Shown: in pieces, positions 1 through 7,839 of the stretch
Layout: every line of letters begins with the position of its first letter
Position numbering within the stretch: position 1 is the first letter of the stretch
Source of the DNA: Halorubrum amylolyticum
GTDB taxonomy: Archaea; Halobacteriota; Halobacteria; Halobacteriales; Haloferacaceae
DNA length: 64,000 nucleotides
Direction: 5' to 3'
Assembly (NCBI RefSeq): GCF_004114995.1
Contig: NZ_SDJP01000006.1
Coordinates: forward strand, 62,001-126,000
Position numbers and translations under genes: made by a program
Notes under the pieces: model-generated
The model's input: only the letters and a program-made list of their open reading frames with translations
Told to the model about the DNA's origin: nothing
Databases searched by the model: none

Positions 1-215
1 CTTCTCGCTTCATTTTGGTGGGAGAACCGGATTTATGTTCAGATAAATACTCTAGGATACGGTCATCTGCCGCAGTCATCCAACTACCCGCATATCTCAT
101 AGAGCACTCTCTTGTTTCAAGGTCTATATTACGGTCGGATCGCACTCCCAATATCTTGTAGCTATTCAGATAGTCTCCGTAATATTAATAGGACAAGCGC
201 GTATGTGTCTAGTCA

Positions 216-319
216 CGGAACCCGAGTGACGAACCCTCGGCTCGTGAGAAAGTGTAGAAACCCCGGCCGCGGTGTTCCAGCACCCGGCCGGGACGGGTTC
301 TGTGCCATAACACAGAACC
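216..319 (+). promoter_or_regulatory. Conserved structured leader of module A
   Basis: This stretch is closely similar to 30397-30503, in front of module B. Both copies end in a 9-bp perfect stem (arm GGTTCTGTG at 296-304, arm CACAGAACC at 311-319) that stops exactly where the ATG of the first gene begins. The six-base loop differs completely between copies (CCATAA here, TCCACC in module B) while the stem is identical. A second short pairing (GGTG/CACC) lies at 271-284. It may be a translation-control hairpin, a protein-binding leader or part of a small RNA. Bases 1-215 show nothing I can support. Confidence 0.55.
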
Positions 320-511
320 ATGCTAATGCTGGCAACTGTGGGGCTTAAGCCCTGCGAGACGACTGACGGATCGAATAGTAACAGCACCGACTGTAGTCTG
401 TGTGAAAACACAGCCGACGGCTACGACTCTGTCTTCGACGGCCTACTCTGTACACCGTGCGCTACGACACGCAGCGTCGACGAGGACACCGTGGAGGGGC
501 ACAATGTCTAG
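320..511 (+). CDS. Small zinc-ribbon protein (63 aa), module A
   Basis: First gene of the module. It has two cysteine pairs of the CxxC type (CSLC near residue 32 and CTPC near 51) that should bind one zinc ion, so a nucleic-acid or protein-binding role is likely. The homologue at 30504-30698 keeps the N-terminal GLKPCETT stretch and the ADGYD-FDG core between the cysteines, which argues that this is a real gene. The ATG directly abuts the leader hairpin. The end overlaps the next gene. Function unknown. Confidence 0.6.
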   Translation: MLMLATVGLKPCETTDGSNSNSTDCSLCENTADGYDSVFDGLLCTPCATTRSVDEDTVEGHNV

Positions 512-821
512 CCACACCGAAAACGACGACATCTCCCTTTCCGACCTCTCAGCAACCCACCGCGACCTGCTCTGGGTACTCTCTCAGACTGGCCCCAGCG
601 AGAGCCGTCCGCTCCACCACGCGCTCAGCGACTACTACACCGACGGTATCGACAAAGATCGAGTCTGTGATACACTCGAGGAACTCGTCGAACGCGACCT
701 CGTTACCAAACAAACCCACGACACGACCGAGTACCGACTCACCGAGTCGGCCCGCCGCGTACTCTCCGCGCGGCAAGCGTGGCAAGCTGGCACTCACAAC
801 GCTGCGGGAGGGCACGAATGA
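504..821 (+). CDS. Winged-helix DNA-binding protein (105 aa), module A
   Basis: The start ATG at 504 overlaps the stop of the zinc-ribbon gene, which indicates translational coupling. Residues 15-90 read as a winged helix of the PadR or phiH1-repressor kind: a helix with DLLWVLSQTGPS, a recognition-helix region, then the wing motif TEYRLTESARRVL. A similar layout is seen in the PadR-like gene at 61499. Module B has no counterpart, so this gene was inserted in A or lost from B. It probably regulates the module. No enzymatic motif is seen. Confidence 0.65.
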   Translation: MSSHTENDDISLSDLSATHRDLLWVLSQTGPSESRPLHHALSDYYTDGIDKDRVCDTLEELVERDLVTKQTHDTTEYRLTESARRVLSARQAWQAGTHNAAGGHE

Positions 822-1294
822 CGCGACCCAGCGATCCAGAAGCCGCAGATCTCTCCCAGCTTTCACGCATCTCGCTCGACACCAACCACCCGATCTGCCA
901 AGTCTGCGGCCAACCCCTCCACGAAGGCGACGATATCACCGCCTACGCCTACCGCGCGGCCGGCGAACCCGCGTACGCGATCGGCTACATCATGTGCGGA
1001 GCAGATATCCACGAACACCCGACTGTCTTCACCCGCGGTGTTCGTGAGTACGTCCTCACAGGCCACATCGGGACCTGTACGAATACACAGACCCAATCGA
1101 CGACGTACATCCTGCTGGATCCAACGATCGTCGTCACGAGTCCTACGGCGACTACAGATCTACACGTCCACCCGGACGCCCCAACACCACGGAGCCCAAC
1201 CCACCCGACACCACAGGAGCCCACGCCGCTTCTTACTGCGGTTCGCGAACACGCCCGCTCTGATGGTGGCTCCCCACCCGAGGGGACAGAATGA
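818..1294 (+). CDS. Zinc-binding hypothetical protein (158 aa), module A
   Basis: The start at 818 overlaps the preceding stop (ATGA-type coupling). The N-terminal half has CQVCG near residue 28 and further Cys and His residues (IMCGADIHEH, TGHIGTC), consistent with a zinc-stabilised fold around residues 20-95. The C-terminal third is low in complexity and rich in Thr and Pro. The homologue at 30691-31164 is strongly conserved through the N-terminal 110 residues and loose in the tail. I do not recognise a characterised family. Co-transcription with the 953-aa protein suggests a shared process. Confidence 0.7.
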   Translation: MTRPSDPEAADLSQLSRISLDTNHPICQVCGQPLHEGDDITAYAYRAAGEPAYAIGYIMCGADIHEHPTVFTRGVREYVLTGHIGTCTNTQTQSTTYILLDPTIVVTSPTATTDLHVHPDAPTPRSPTHPTPQEPTPLLTAVREHARSDGGSPPEGTE

Positions 1295-1338
1295 TCCCGG
1301 CTGTCGTGACCCACCAACTCACCCACCGGTGATCGCTC

Positions 1339-4200
1339 GTGGGACTACGCCAGCCTGCGGCCCGCGAGCGAGGGATCCGACTCATCAGCCACGAGACCGC
1401 CCTCTCCACAGAAGGGATCGTCTGTACTGCGGTCTCACCGCGAGTAACTGAGTGGATTCCAGACCTCCTCGCCGAACTCAAGCCGCACACCGAACGGGCT
1501 ATCCGCAATTGTACCGCCACAGATCCGTGGCACGCAAGCGCACAGCTTCTCAACCAAACCCTGCCAGCGTGGCAGACCATAGACAAAAAATGGACCGATG
1601 ACGTCGCTGAAGCCGTCGCGTACACCCGGGCGATTACGAGCCTTGCGCTGACCTATACAGACACCGACGTCGACGCACTCAGTACGTACCACCAACAGCG
1701 ACACGCCAACCTAACCGATACGGTTACCACCATCGGCACGGGGCGCGGCCCAGTCAACGGAGACCTCGGCGCACTCGCGAACGGCCCGGTCGCGCTCCAT
1801 CGAGAACTCGAGGACCAACTGGAAGTCCTCACACTCCTGTTGGACGGCAACGCGTGGACCTCGCTCACGGGTCGGCGGACGGGCGTCCGCGCACTCGCGG
1901 CGATCGCCGTCCTCGCCGACGGGTTCGATGTGCGGATCGTCGCGTCCCCGGCGGTCCAACGACACCTCACCAAGCGGTATCCCAAGTGGACCGAGTGTCA
2001 CCTTGATCTTACTGCCAGCCGGGATCGGTCCCCCCACACCGACCACTCCACGCCCACAGTCGACGCCGCGTGGGAGGCCATTCGAGATCTCGATACCGAG
2101 CCAGGAAAGCGACGCTTGCTCGGGCATCTCAACGGCGAGGACGCCCGACGCTACCGTGATCTCAGTACCGATCCCGCGATCGATATCGCCGACGGCACCA
2201 TCAGTCGGTATGTCCTCGATCTCGAAACGCGCGACTTAGTCACAATCGACCGTCGCGGCCAGCACAACACGGTCCAACTCACCGATCTGGGCCAGCTCGC
2301 CGTCCAGCGGTGTCTCGACGACGATTATAATCTCGTCCACCCGGACCAGCGCCGATTCGATGAGCGTCTTACTGCGGCCCCTCAAGAATCCACAAGTACA
2401 GTGTCGCCCCGCCGGGCAGGCGGGGAAACACCCACCCTCGACGAGCGAGTGGCGACAACTGGGAACCCAGACGCAGACGCCGACTACGTCCAGTGGCTCA
2501 CGGACCCTACAAACAGCCCAGACCAGCTCCACGAGCGATTCAGCACCGTCGCCCACGGTGATGCCATCACACTCATCGACGACCAACCAGACTCGTTCGA
2601 AGACGGCCGAGTCGCGTACATCAGTCACACCAACGACGAAACCCTCGTCGTGCTCCAGTGGGGCGGGCCCCTCGCGACGTTGGGACGTCTCGCGGGCGCC
2701 TTACTCAGTAAGAAAGCACTCTCCAACATCCTCACTCCCGAACGACTTGGCCAGGAGTTCGAAGCGGTCGACGACGATACCAAAGCATATCCCGTCGACC
2801 GTATCCTCCGTCGTGGCCACCAAGTCGGCTGGTACAGCGACGCCGAAACCACCTACGGTGCGTGGCGCGAACGAATCACAAGGGTTCGAGACCGCCTCCT
2901 CGCGCAGGTTGCCGAACTCACAACCAGCGACAACACGGCGGCCCGTAGTGAACTATTCGAAGATCTCCACGGCCTGATCGCCTCAGCGACCCAGATGTAT
3001 CACGCAGCCGGTATCGATCTCACGACCACCATCAGAGTACCCGATACCGACGCACTCGCACGCAACACCACCCAACGCCACAACCTCTGTGAATTCCTCG
3101 CTAAAACAGCTCCCAAGCAGTCTGTCTACGGGATTCACTCAGGCTACCGCATGCTATTCGAAGACCGGCCCGCAAAGCTGTGCCGGCGACTCCCCGCCGA
3201 AACGGACCACGACGCCAGGATAGATCTCACGATGTCATGGGTGGTTGCCGGCCCGACGATCACGGAACTCCACGACGAGATCACCAATACCCTCTCGAGG
3301 GAACTCACGACAGTCCGGGAGGCGATCGCTGACGGGACCGAAGCCGCACCGACGCTCGAAATCCCGGTCGTCGACGGGACGACCTACCCCGCCATCCGGC
3401 GGGTGATCGACGAGATCGCGATGACCCACGACGCCCAGTGGACATCCCGCGAGCGCCAGCGGCTCGTCCGGCTCTGTCTGCGCTCGTTCGGCCCGACGGA
3501 CACTCACCAGGCGTGTCCGTACGACGTCGTGGCGAGCCTCCTACGGGCGCTGAACGAGTCTCGAACGCCGACGCTGGCCGCGGTCGAGCGCGCGGCGGCC
3601 ACGCTCCCACCGGAGCGCTTCCGCCCCGAGCTCACGCCGACAGCCACCACACTGTACGCCACCCTGCTGCGAGCCGACGGCCCACTTGGCCGCTCGGAGC
3701 TAATCGAGCAAGCAGGCATCTCCGCGAGCAGCTATGACCGTCGCCTGAGCGATGTCCGCGATCTCGATCGCGTCACGCCCGTCCAGCAAGGGGGCCATCG
3801 CCGGTGGGCAACGACGCCCCCGACGCCACACCCGAAGACACCGCCAGTAACGGCGTGGCTCCCAGAAAGAAGCGATCTGACCGCGCCGACGCTGGTGACG
3901 CATCGGCAGTCAACCACGCCTGCCGGGCCGAACACCCCGGCTCCCGACCGCAGGGGGAGAGACGATTGCGGTGGATGGGACAGACGTCCACCACTCTCGA
4001 TCACCACCAAACCCACCGGAGACACCGATTACACCACGCGTCCAATGACGAACGCCAACACAAGCCGACAGCCGAACAGCCATGACAACCAGCTCCCAGC
4101 CACCCGAGACCACCCAAATACCATGACACCGACAACGCACCCGACGACAGCAGTCGCAACGCCACAAACACGACTCCCAAATGGGGGTGACCAACAGTGA
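1339..4200 (+). CDS. Large multi-domain HTH protein (953 aa), module A
   Basis: A GTG start is chosen because the module B copy also begins with GTG at the equivalent place. Visible parts: residues 150-215 contain a hydrophobic strand-helix pattern (LTLLLDGNAW, GVRALAAIAVLADGF, VRIVASPAVQRHL) that looks Rossmann-like. A winged helix follows at about 270-325 (ADGTISRYVLDLE, DLVTIDRRGQHNTVQL). A conserved central domain spans 400-760, and a second winged helix about 770-835 (TLYATLLRADGPLGRSEL). The tail from 840 is rich in Thr, Pro and Asn. It overlaps the next gene by 4 bp. Two DNA-binding domains plus a downstream nuclease suggest a DNA transaction role such as plasmid maintenance or defence. 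Not assigned to a known family. Confidence 0.75.
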   Translation: MGLRQPAARERGIRLISHETALSTEGIVCTAVSPRVTEWIPDLLAELKPHTERAIRNCTATDPWHASAQLLNQTLPAWQTIDKKWTDDVAEAVAYTRAITSLALTYTDTDVDALSTYHQQRHANLTDTVTTIGTGRGPVNGDLGALANGPVALHRELEDQLEVLTLLLDGNAWTSLTGRRTGVRALAAIAVLADGFDVRIVASPAVQRHLTKRYPKWTECHLDLTASRDRSPHTDHSTPTVDAAWEAIRDLDTEPGKRRLLGHLNGEDARRYRDLSTDPAIDIADGTISRYVLDLETRDLVTIDRRGQHNTVQLTDLGQLAVQRCLDDDYNLVHPDQRRFDERLTAAPQESTSTVSPRRAGGETPTLDERVATTGNPDADADYVQWLTDPTNSPDQLHERFSTVAHGDAITLIDDQPDSFEDGRVAYISHTNDETLVVLQWGGPLATLGRLAGALLSKKALSNILTPERLGQEFEAVDDDTKAYPVDRILRRGHQVGWYSDAETTYGAWRERITRVRDRLLAQVAELTTSDNTAARSELFEDLHGLIASATQMYHAAGIDLTTTIRVPDTDALARNTTQRHNLCEFLAKTAPKQSVYGIHSGYRMLFEDRPAKLCRRLPAETDHDARIDLTMSWVVAGPTITELHDEITNTLSRELTTVREAIADGTEAAPTLEIPVVDGTTYPAIRRVIDEIAMTHDAQWTSRERQRLVRLCLRSFGPTDTHQACPYDVVASLLRALNESRTPTLAAVERAAATLPPERFRPELTPTATTLYATLLRADGPLGRSELIEQAGISASSYDRRLSDVRDLDRVTPVQQGGHRRWATTPPTPHPKTPPVTAWLPERSDLTAPTLVTHRQSTTPAGPNTPAPDRRGRDDCGGWDRRPPLSITTKPTGDTDYTTRPMTNANTSRQPNSHDNQLPATRDHPNTMTPTTHPTTAVATPQTRLPNGGDQQ

Positions 4201-4454
4201 GCGACCCAACACTCGATCTGGAGACCACCATCAGACGTGATCGCCCGACAGCGACGGACGGAAGTATTCAGGTCAGCACCGATAGCACCGACGTCACTGA
4301 GGGATCGCGTGTCCTCCTCGGCTTCGGCGATGACCGCGAGGTCACTTTTGCCGTGCTCACGCCGACAGAAGCCCAAACGATCGCAACAGCTCTCGAAGAC
4401 GCAGCCCAGCAGGCAGACGCCGCAGACACGCTTGAGGACCCAACCGATGAGTAA
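4197..4454 (+). CDS. Small conserved acidic protein (85 aa), module A
   Basis: GTG start overlapping the previous stop by 4 bp; the 3' end overlaps the nuclease gene. The sequence is mainly beta-like (GSIQVSTDSTDV, SRVLLGFGDD, VTFAVLTPTEA) followed by an alanine-rich helix (ATALEDAAQQ). The module B homologue (34058-34315) is nearly identical over its length, so strong constraint is evident. No known motif is seen. Position between the large HTH protein and the nuclease suggests an accessory subunit or modulator. Confidence 0.7.
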   Translation: MSDPTLDLETTIRRDRPTATDGSIQVSTDSTDVTEGSRVLLGFGDDREVTFAVLTPTEAQTIATALEDAAQQADAADTLEDPTDE

Positions 4455-5097
4455 CGACAGCCCTGATTTCACGGACGAAATTGACACCGTGGGCACGCCC
4501 GACGGCGAGGATCCGGATCACGATCCAACCAACGGTCGCTGGCTCGAGACTCAGGTCGCCGAGACACTCGAACAGTGGGGATACAGGACAACCCGCAACG
4601 AGTACTGCTTCGGGCTCGAAACCGACGTGATCGCCCGCCGGGACGATCTCCGTGGTGATCCTGCTGATTTTCTCGTCGTCGAGTGTAAAGACTGGCACCA
4701 AGTGCCGGTCCAGCGGGACGCCGTCGAAGCAGTCGCGCTGCGGGCCGCGCTCATGCGGGCAATGCCCGTCCTCGCTGTCTCCCGCCGTGTGAGCGCGAGT
4801 GCGTGGCAGTTGGCACAGCTACTCGACGTGCGGATTATAACTGAACAGGATCTCTACAAGGGCCAACTCCCGCCGCTGACCGAACGCCGGCCGCCGAGTG
4901 GAACGCTCCACGTACGGCGGGAACCGTTCATCCAAGACTTGCGTGACCGATTACCACTACTAGTCCACCGTCGAAGCGGTCTCGATATCGAAGCCCCTGT
5001 CTTCCACATCGCGGATCACGGTCCGTGTTACGTGCCGGATCGAACGGGCAACGACGAGTACGTTAAGGCCGCCGACAGCGACTACGAGTTCGGGTGA
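4447..5097 (+). CDS. PD-(D/E)XK nuclease, Mrr-like (216 aa), module A
   Basis: Residues 28-110 carry the restriction-endonuclease-like core: GRWLETQVAETLEQWGY (helix 1 with a conserved Glu), ETDVIARR (catalytic Asp), then DFLVVECKDWHQVP with the ExK motif, and a following helix (DAVEAVALRAAL). The family cleaves DNA in restriction and repair systems. The C-terminal 90 residues are conserved with the module B copy (34308-34958) but I do not recognise them. The start overlaps the 85-aa gene. Truncated relatives occur at 6072-6460 and 41935-42070, both beside nucleotidyltransferase/HEPN genes. Confidence 0.8.
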   Translation: MSNDSPDFTDEIDTVGTPDGEDPDHDPTNGRWLETQVAETLEQWGYRTTRNEYCFGLETDVIARRDDLRGDPADFLVVECKDWHQVPVQRDAVEAVALRAALMRAMPVLAVSRRVSASAWQLAQLLDVRIITEQDLYKGQLPPLTERRPPSGTLHVRREPFIQDLRDRLPLLVHRRSGLDIEAPVFHIADHGPCYVPDRTGNDEYVKAADSDYEFG

Positions 5098-5188
5098 GAG
5101 CACGCGCTTCCGGCCACACCGCCAGTAGTGCCCTGATAGAATGTGACTTGGCGGAATTCTTTTGTGATGATACGATGAGGATCCTCGT

Positions 5189-5620
5189 ATGGAACCGAAT
5201 GCTGATCAGTCACAGATACGCTCCGCTCTCAAGGATGTGGTCTGTGCTGATCCGGATGTCGTCTTCGCCGTTGTATTCGGATCACAGCTTTCGGGAACAG
5301 CAACGCACTCATCAGATTTTGATATCGCTGTCAAATTCACAGCAGACTGTTCTGAACGGGACCGGTTCAAAAAGCGGTGTGTACTGTCTGGTGAGCTCCA
5401 AGGGGAGGATCGCCCGTTCATCGACGTGTCCGATATTGACTCGCTCCCGCTGGATGTCGCCCACGATGCCGTAAATGGCGACCTGCTCTGTGGCGATAAA
5501 CGGGCCTTCGAGCAGTTCAAGACAGACATTGAGGCGGAATTTGATGAGCAACGTGAGACGCTTCGCCGGCACCAGCGTACAGTCATCGATCGGATAGCGG
5601 AGGATGGATTGCGTGGTTGA
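5189..5620 (+). CDS. mntA: MntA-type nucleotidyltransferase antitoxin (143 aa)
   Basis: Minimal nucleotidyltransferase fold with the hallmark VVFGSQLSG at residues 29-37 and the metal-binding SDFDIAV about ten residues later. In MntA-HepT systems this enzyme adds AMP units to the HepT toxin and so inactivates it. The gene overlaps hepT by 17 bp, the usual arrangement. The start follows directly from the GAGGATC-rich stretch upstream, and ATG 5189 gives the normal family length. Confidence 0.85.
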   Translation: MEPNADQSQIRSALKDVVCADPDVVFAVVFGSQLSGTATHSSDFDIAVKFTADCSERDRFKKRCVLSGELQGEDRPFIDVSDIDSLPLDVAHDAVNGDLLCGDKRAFEQFKTDIEAEFDEQRETLRRHQRTVIDRIAEDGLRG

Positions 5621-6041
5621 TGAACGAGTTGTCTCCGTCAAACTCGAGCAGATCGAACAGTACTACAGCGAGCTCAAAACGAAACGAGAGACAGTGTCTC
5701 GCCAAGAATTCCTCTCGAGTACAACGGAGCAACGTGCCGTCGAACGGATGTTCGAAAACGCGATTCAAGCGTGTGCCGATCTCGCTCAACACATTGCCTC
5801 ACGGGAGTTCGGATTCAACGGGACGACATCCAAAGGCGCAATTCAAGTACTTAATCGTGAGGGTGTGATCGATGAGGAGGCGGCAGACACTCTTGTCGCC
5901 GCGATCGGCTTTCGAAATGTGCTTGCACACGAGTACGGGCACGTTGAGTACGACGAGGTATACGAAACCCTCCAGACCGGCCTCTCTGTATACGAGACGT
6001 ATAGCCAGCAGATAGCACAATGGATACAAGAGAATAGTTGA
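5604..6041 (+). CDS. hepT: HepT-type HEPN toxin (145 aa)
   Basis: All-helical HEPN (DUF86-like) protein. The diagnostic RX4HXY motif is intact as RNVLAHEY at about residues 108-115; Arg and His form the RNase site and the Tyr is the residue adenylylated by MntA in studied systems. The helix with VERMFENAIQACADLAQHI is typical of the family. It overlaps mntA and is therefore translated from the same message. The expected role is an RNase toxin (studied members target mRNA or tRNA). Just downstream lies a broken nuclease gene, a pattern repeated near 41.9 kb. Confidence 0.85.
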   Translation: MDCVVDERVVSVKLEQIEQYYSELKTKRETVSRQEFLSSTTEQRAVERMFENAIQACADLAQHIASREFGFNGTTSKGAIQVLNREGVIDEEAADTLVAAIGFRNVLAHEYGHVEYDEVYETLQTGLSVYETYSQQIAQWIQENS

Positions 6042-6071
6042 ACCAATTCTGGACGCGGTTGATCGACCTAG

Positions 6072-6460
6072 GTGGATCAACGCACTAGGCATACTGACGA
6101 CGAAGCCGATGCCGATCACGACCTCACGAACGGGCGGTGGCTCGAGCAGGAGTTCGCAGACGCACTCGACCAGTGGGGATACCTCACCGCCCGCAACGAA
6201 CACATCTTCGAACCCGAAACCGACGTGATCGCCCGCCGGGACGAACTCCGTGGTGAGCCTGACGATTTCCTCGTCGTCGAGTATACAGACTGGCACAAAA
6301 CGCCCGTCCAGCGTGACGCTGTTGAAGCGATCGTACTGCGAGCCACTCGCGCGGGATACCCGTGCTCGCTGTCATGCGCCACGATCCGTGTTACGTACCG
6401 GATCGGACGGGTAACTATGAGTACGTCGACGCCCACGACAGCGACTACGAGTTCGAGTAA
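6072..6460 (+). pseudogene. Decayed copy of the module PD-(D/E)XK nuclease
   Basis: The first ~95 codons match the nuclease genes at 4447 and 34308 (HDLTNGRWLE, ETDVIARRDE, DFLVVEYTDW). The catalytic ECK has become EYT. After ATRAG the reading frame jumps, by an internal deletion with frameshift, to the family C-terminus (CYVPDRTGN ... DYEFE) ending at 6460. It is therefore neither full length nor catalytically competent. It sits immediately after hepT. Confidence 0.8.
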
Positions 6461-6560
6461 GCGCAGAACATCACCACGACGACTGCTATTGTTCTTCTAG
6501 AGGGTGTCATAGAAGAGGTCTCATGATTTGCTGAATCAGCTGTAACGAATTGGAAGCGCC

Positions 6561-6575
6561 GTACACTTGGTGCAC
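6561..6575. promoter_or_regulatory. Operator-like site upstream of the RHH gene
   Basis: GTACACTTGGTGCAC: two near-identical six-base half sites (GTACAC, GTGCAC) separated by three bases. It lies 24-38 bp before the ATG, in promoter position, and nearly matches the site at 6815-6829 on the other side of the gene. Probable autoregulatory site of the ribbon-helix-helix protein. Confidence 0.5.
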
Positions 6576-6598
6576 GCTGTTCTTAGCTTGTTGTAGCT

Positions 6599-6799
6599 AT
6601 GGCGAAAGAGAAGTTTGGAGTCGCTGTTGACGAGGAGATCGTGCGAGAAGTGGATGAACTGGTCGCTGAGTGTGACGATCTCGGAGTCAGCCGCTCCGAG
6701 ATCGTCGAAGCCATCCTCACAGCATTCGTTCAATCCGAGACGAACCACGTTGAACGGGTGCGAGAAGTCATTATTCGGAAACGAAAGGGCACACTCTAA
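6599..6799 (+). CDS. Ribbon-helix-helix (CopG-like) regulator (66 aa)
   Basis: Short N-terminal beta strand (KFGVAVDEEIV) followed by two helices (REVDELVAECDD; SRSEIVEAILTAFV) is the ribbon-helix-helix pattern. Such dimers bind short inverted or direct half sites, and GTGCAC-type repeats flank the gene on both sides. The C-terminal tail is basic (IIRKRKGTL). It stands alone inside the inverted-repeat-bounded element rather than beside a toxin gene, so it may be an orphan antitoxin or the regulator of the element. Confidence 0.75.
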   Translation: MAKEKFGVAVDEEIVREVDELVAECDDLGVSRSEIVEAILTAFVQSETNHVERVREVIIRKRKGTL

Positions 6800-6814
6800 C
6801 CGGTTCTAAACGTT

Positions 6815-6829
6815 GTGCACCTAGTGCAC
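6815..6829. promoter_or_regulatory. GTGCAC-N3-GTGCAC operator-like site downstream of the RHH gene
   Basis: Two perfect GTGCAC half sites (each self-complementary) spaced by CTA. Together with 6561-6575 this brackets the RHH gene. Looping or dual-site binding by the RHH protein is a reasonable inference. Confidence 0.5.
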
Positions 6830-6911
6830 GCGTATCTAAGCAAGTAACCTGCTATAATAGTACTCAAACTGACCATAGTATGAGAAGAGTTCTATGACAC
6901 GCTCCTTCTAA

Positions 6912-6947
6912 CCAATAGTATAATACTATTGGCCTGAGTACCAATAG
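6912..6947. promoter_or_regulatory. Palindromic operator-like site before tumE
   Basis: 6912-6932 is a perfect 21-bp palindrome (CCAATAGTAT - A - ATACTATTGG). A third half site CCAATAG at 6941-6947 abuts the tumE start codon at 6948. The AT-rich centre could also serve as promoter. A TumA-family repressor (HTH) is the likely ligand, by inference from position. Confidence 0.5.
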
Positions 6948-7347
6948 ATGAGGATGGCCTCACTGACCGGCGACGACCTTGATGGCGTGAGCGAGGGGCG
7001 AAAGTACCCCGACGGGACTGTCGTCCGTGTGTTCTGTATGCGGACGGACCGTGACGCGTACCCGTCTGGATGGGCCTACAAGCTTCACTACGGCGCAACA
7101 GAGCCGAACCCGCCCCACACGCTTGACGATGGGACGATTCGTCGGTATCTCGAAAATCGGACATTTTCGACGAGTCGTCGAAACGGCGGAGCCGTTTCGA
7201 GACGACAACTCGCATGAGGACACGAAAGGGCACGAACGACACGTCGCACCGGGCCCCGACCCAGATAGTATCACGTTCCCCGGGATGGTCGAACTCTGGG
7301 AACGTTTCTGGAGCGAGATCCCCAAATCCGCCTTCGAGGTCAAGTGA
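6948..7347 (+). pseudogene. tumE: tumE-like toxin gene disrupted by a 55-bp palindromic insertion
   Basis: DUF6516/TumE-type protein. The first ~66 codons (YPDGTVVRVF, GWAYKLHYG, DGTIRRY) are in one frame and the rest (DNSHEDTKGHERHV, ITFPGMVELWERFW) in another. Removing bases 7148-7202 restores one continuous frame reading RRYDNSHEDTKGHERH, matching the family consensus, so the insertion is what breaks the gene. TumE proteins are toxins (RNA-targeting by report for the family) paired with the HTH antitoxin encoded next door. As it stands the product would stop early. Confidence 0.75.
7148..7202. repeat. 55-bp palindromic insertion inside tumE
   Basis: Bounded by TCTCGAAA (7148-7155) and its inverted copy TTTCGAGA (7195-7202). 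Inside are two further hairpins, TCGAAAAT/ATTTTCGA and TCGAAACGGC/GCCGTTTCGA. Exact removal restores the toxin reading frame, which supports a discrete insertion rather than drift. Confidence 0.65.
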
Positions 7348-7370
7348 GGCCATCATACCACAGTGATACC

Positions 7371-7820
7371 ATGACCGATACCACGCCGCCGCTACACCCG
7401 ATGGAGCGCGAACAGCTTCGGACCGAATCAACCCTCGTCGTGACCGTGAAGTCATCCAGTGAGTTCCACGACGACATCACTGACGGGATCAAGACGCTCG
7501 AACAGACAGACACAGTAGATTCCACGCCGACGCTCTCGTTCACCAGCTATGATGATCTGATGGAAACGTTGACGCCGCGAGCCCTCGAGCTAATTGAAGC
7601 TATCCGCCGGGAGGAGCCAGCCAGCATCAACGAGACCGCACGGGTCGTTGACCGGGACGTGAAGAACGTTCACGAGGAGCTCAGTCGACTCGCCCAGCTG
7701 GGCATCATTTTCTTCGAGGAAGATGGACAGCGGAAGCGCCCGATCGTCTGGTTCGACGAACTCGTCATTACTCTCCCATTCGATCCAGAAACTGGTGACA
7801 CGGCCACTGCCGCGCCGTGA
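7371..7820 (+). CDS. tumA: TumA-type HTH antitoxin, HVO_A0114 family (149 aa)
   Basis: N-terminal ~60 residues form a family-typical region (STLVVTVKSS ... LSFTSYDDLMETLTPRALELIEAI). A winged helix follows at 75-125 (EPASINETARVVDRDVKNVHEELSRLAQLGIIFFEE). The product is the DNA-binding partner of TumE and should neutralise the toxin and repress the operon. It is 24 bp downstream of the damaged tumE and followed by a second, N-terminally short tumE. Related copies are at 8066 and 10194. Confidence 0.8.
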   Translation: MTDTTPPLHPMEREQLRTESTLVVTVKSSSEFHDDITDGIKTLEQTDTVDSTPTLSFTSYDDLMETLTPRALELIEAIRREEPASINETARVVDRDVKNVHEELSRLAQLGIIFFEEDGQRKRPIVWFDELVITLPFDPETGDTATAAP

Positions 7821-7839
7821 ACTACCCCACTCTACTCTC

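Larger units (their letters stand above)
6499..6906. mobile_element. MITE-like element with terminal inverted repeats, carrying an RHH gene
   Basis: The left end (6499-6524) and the reverse complement of the right end (6880-6906) share AG-rich termini, the block GTGTCATAGAA and the block TCTCAT, separated by a few mismatches. The ~408 bp between them contains only the ribbon-helix-helix gene and its two operator-like sites. No transposase is present, so movement would need one in trans. I cannot see a clean target duplication. Confidence 0.55.
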
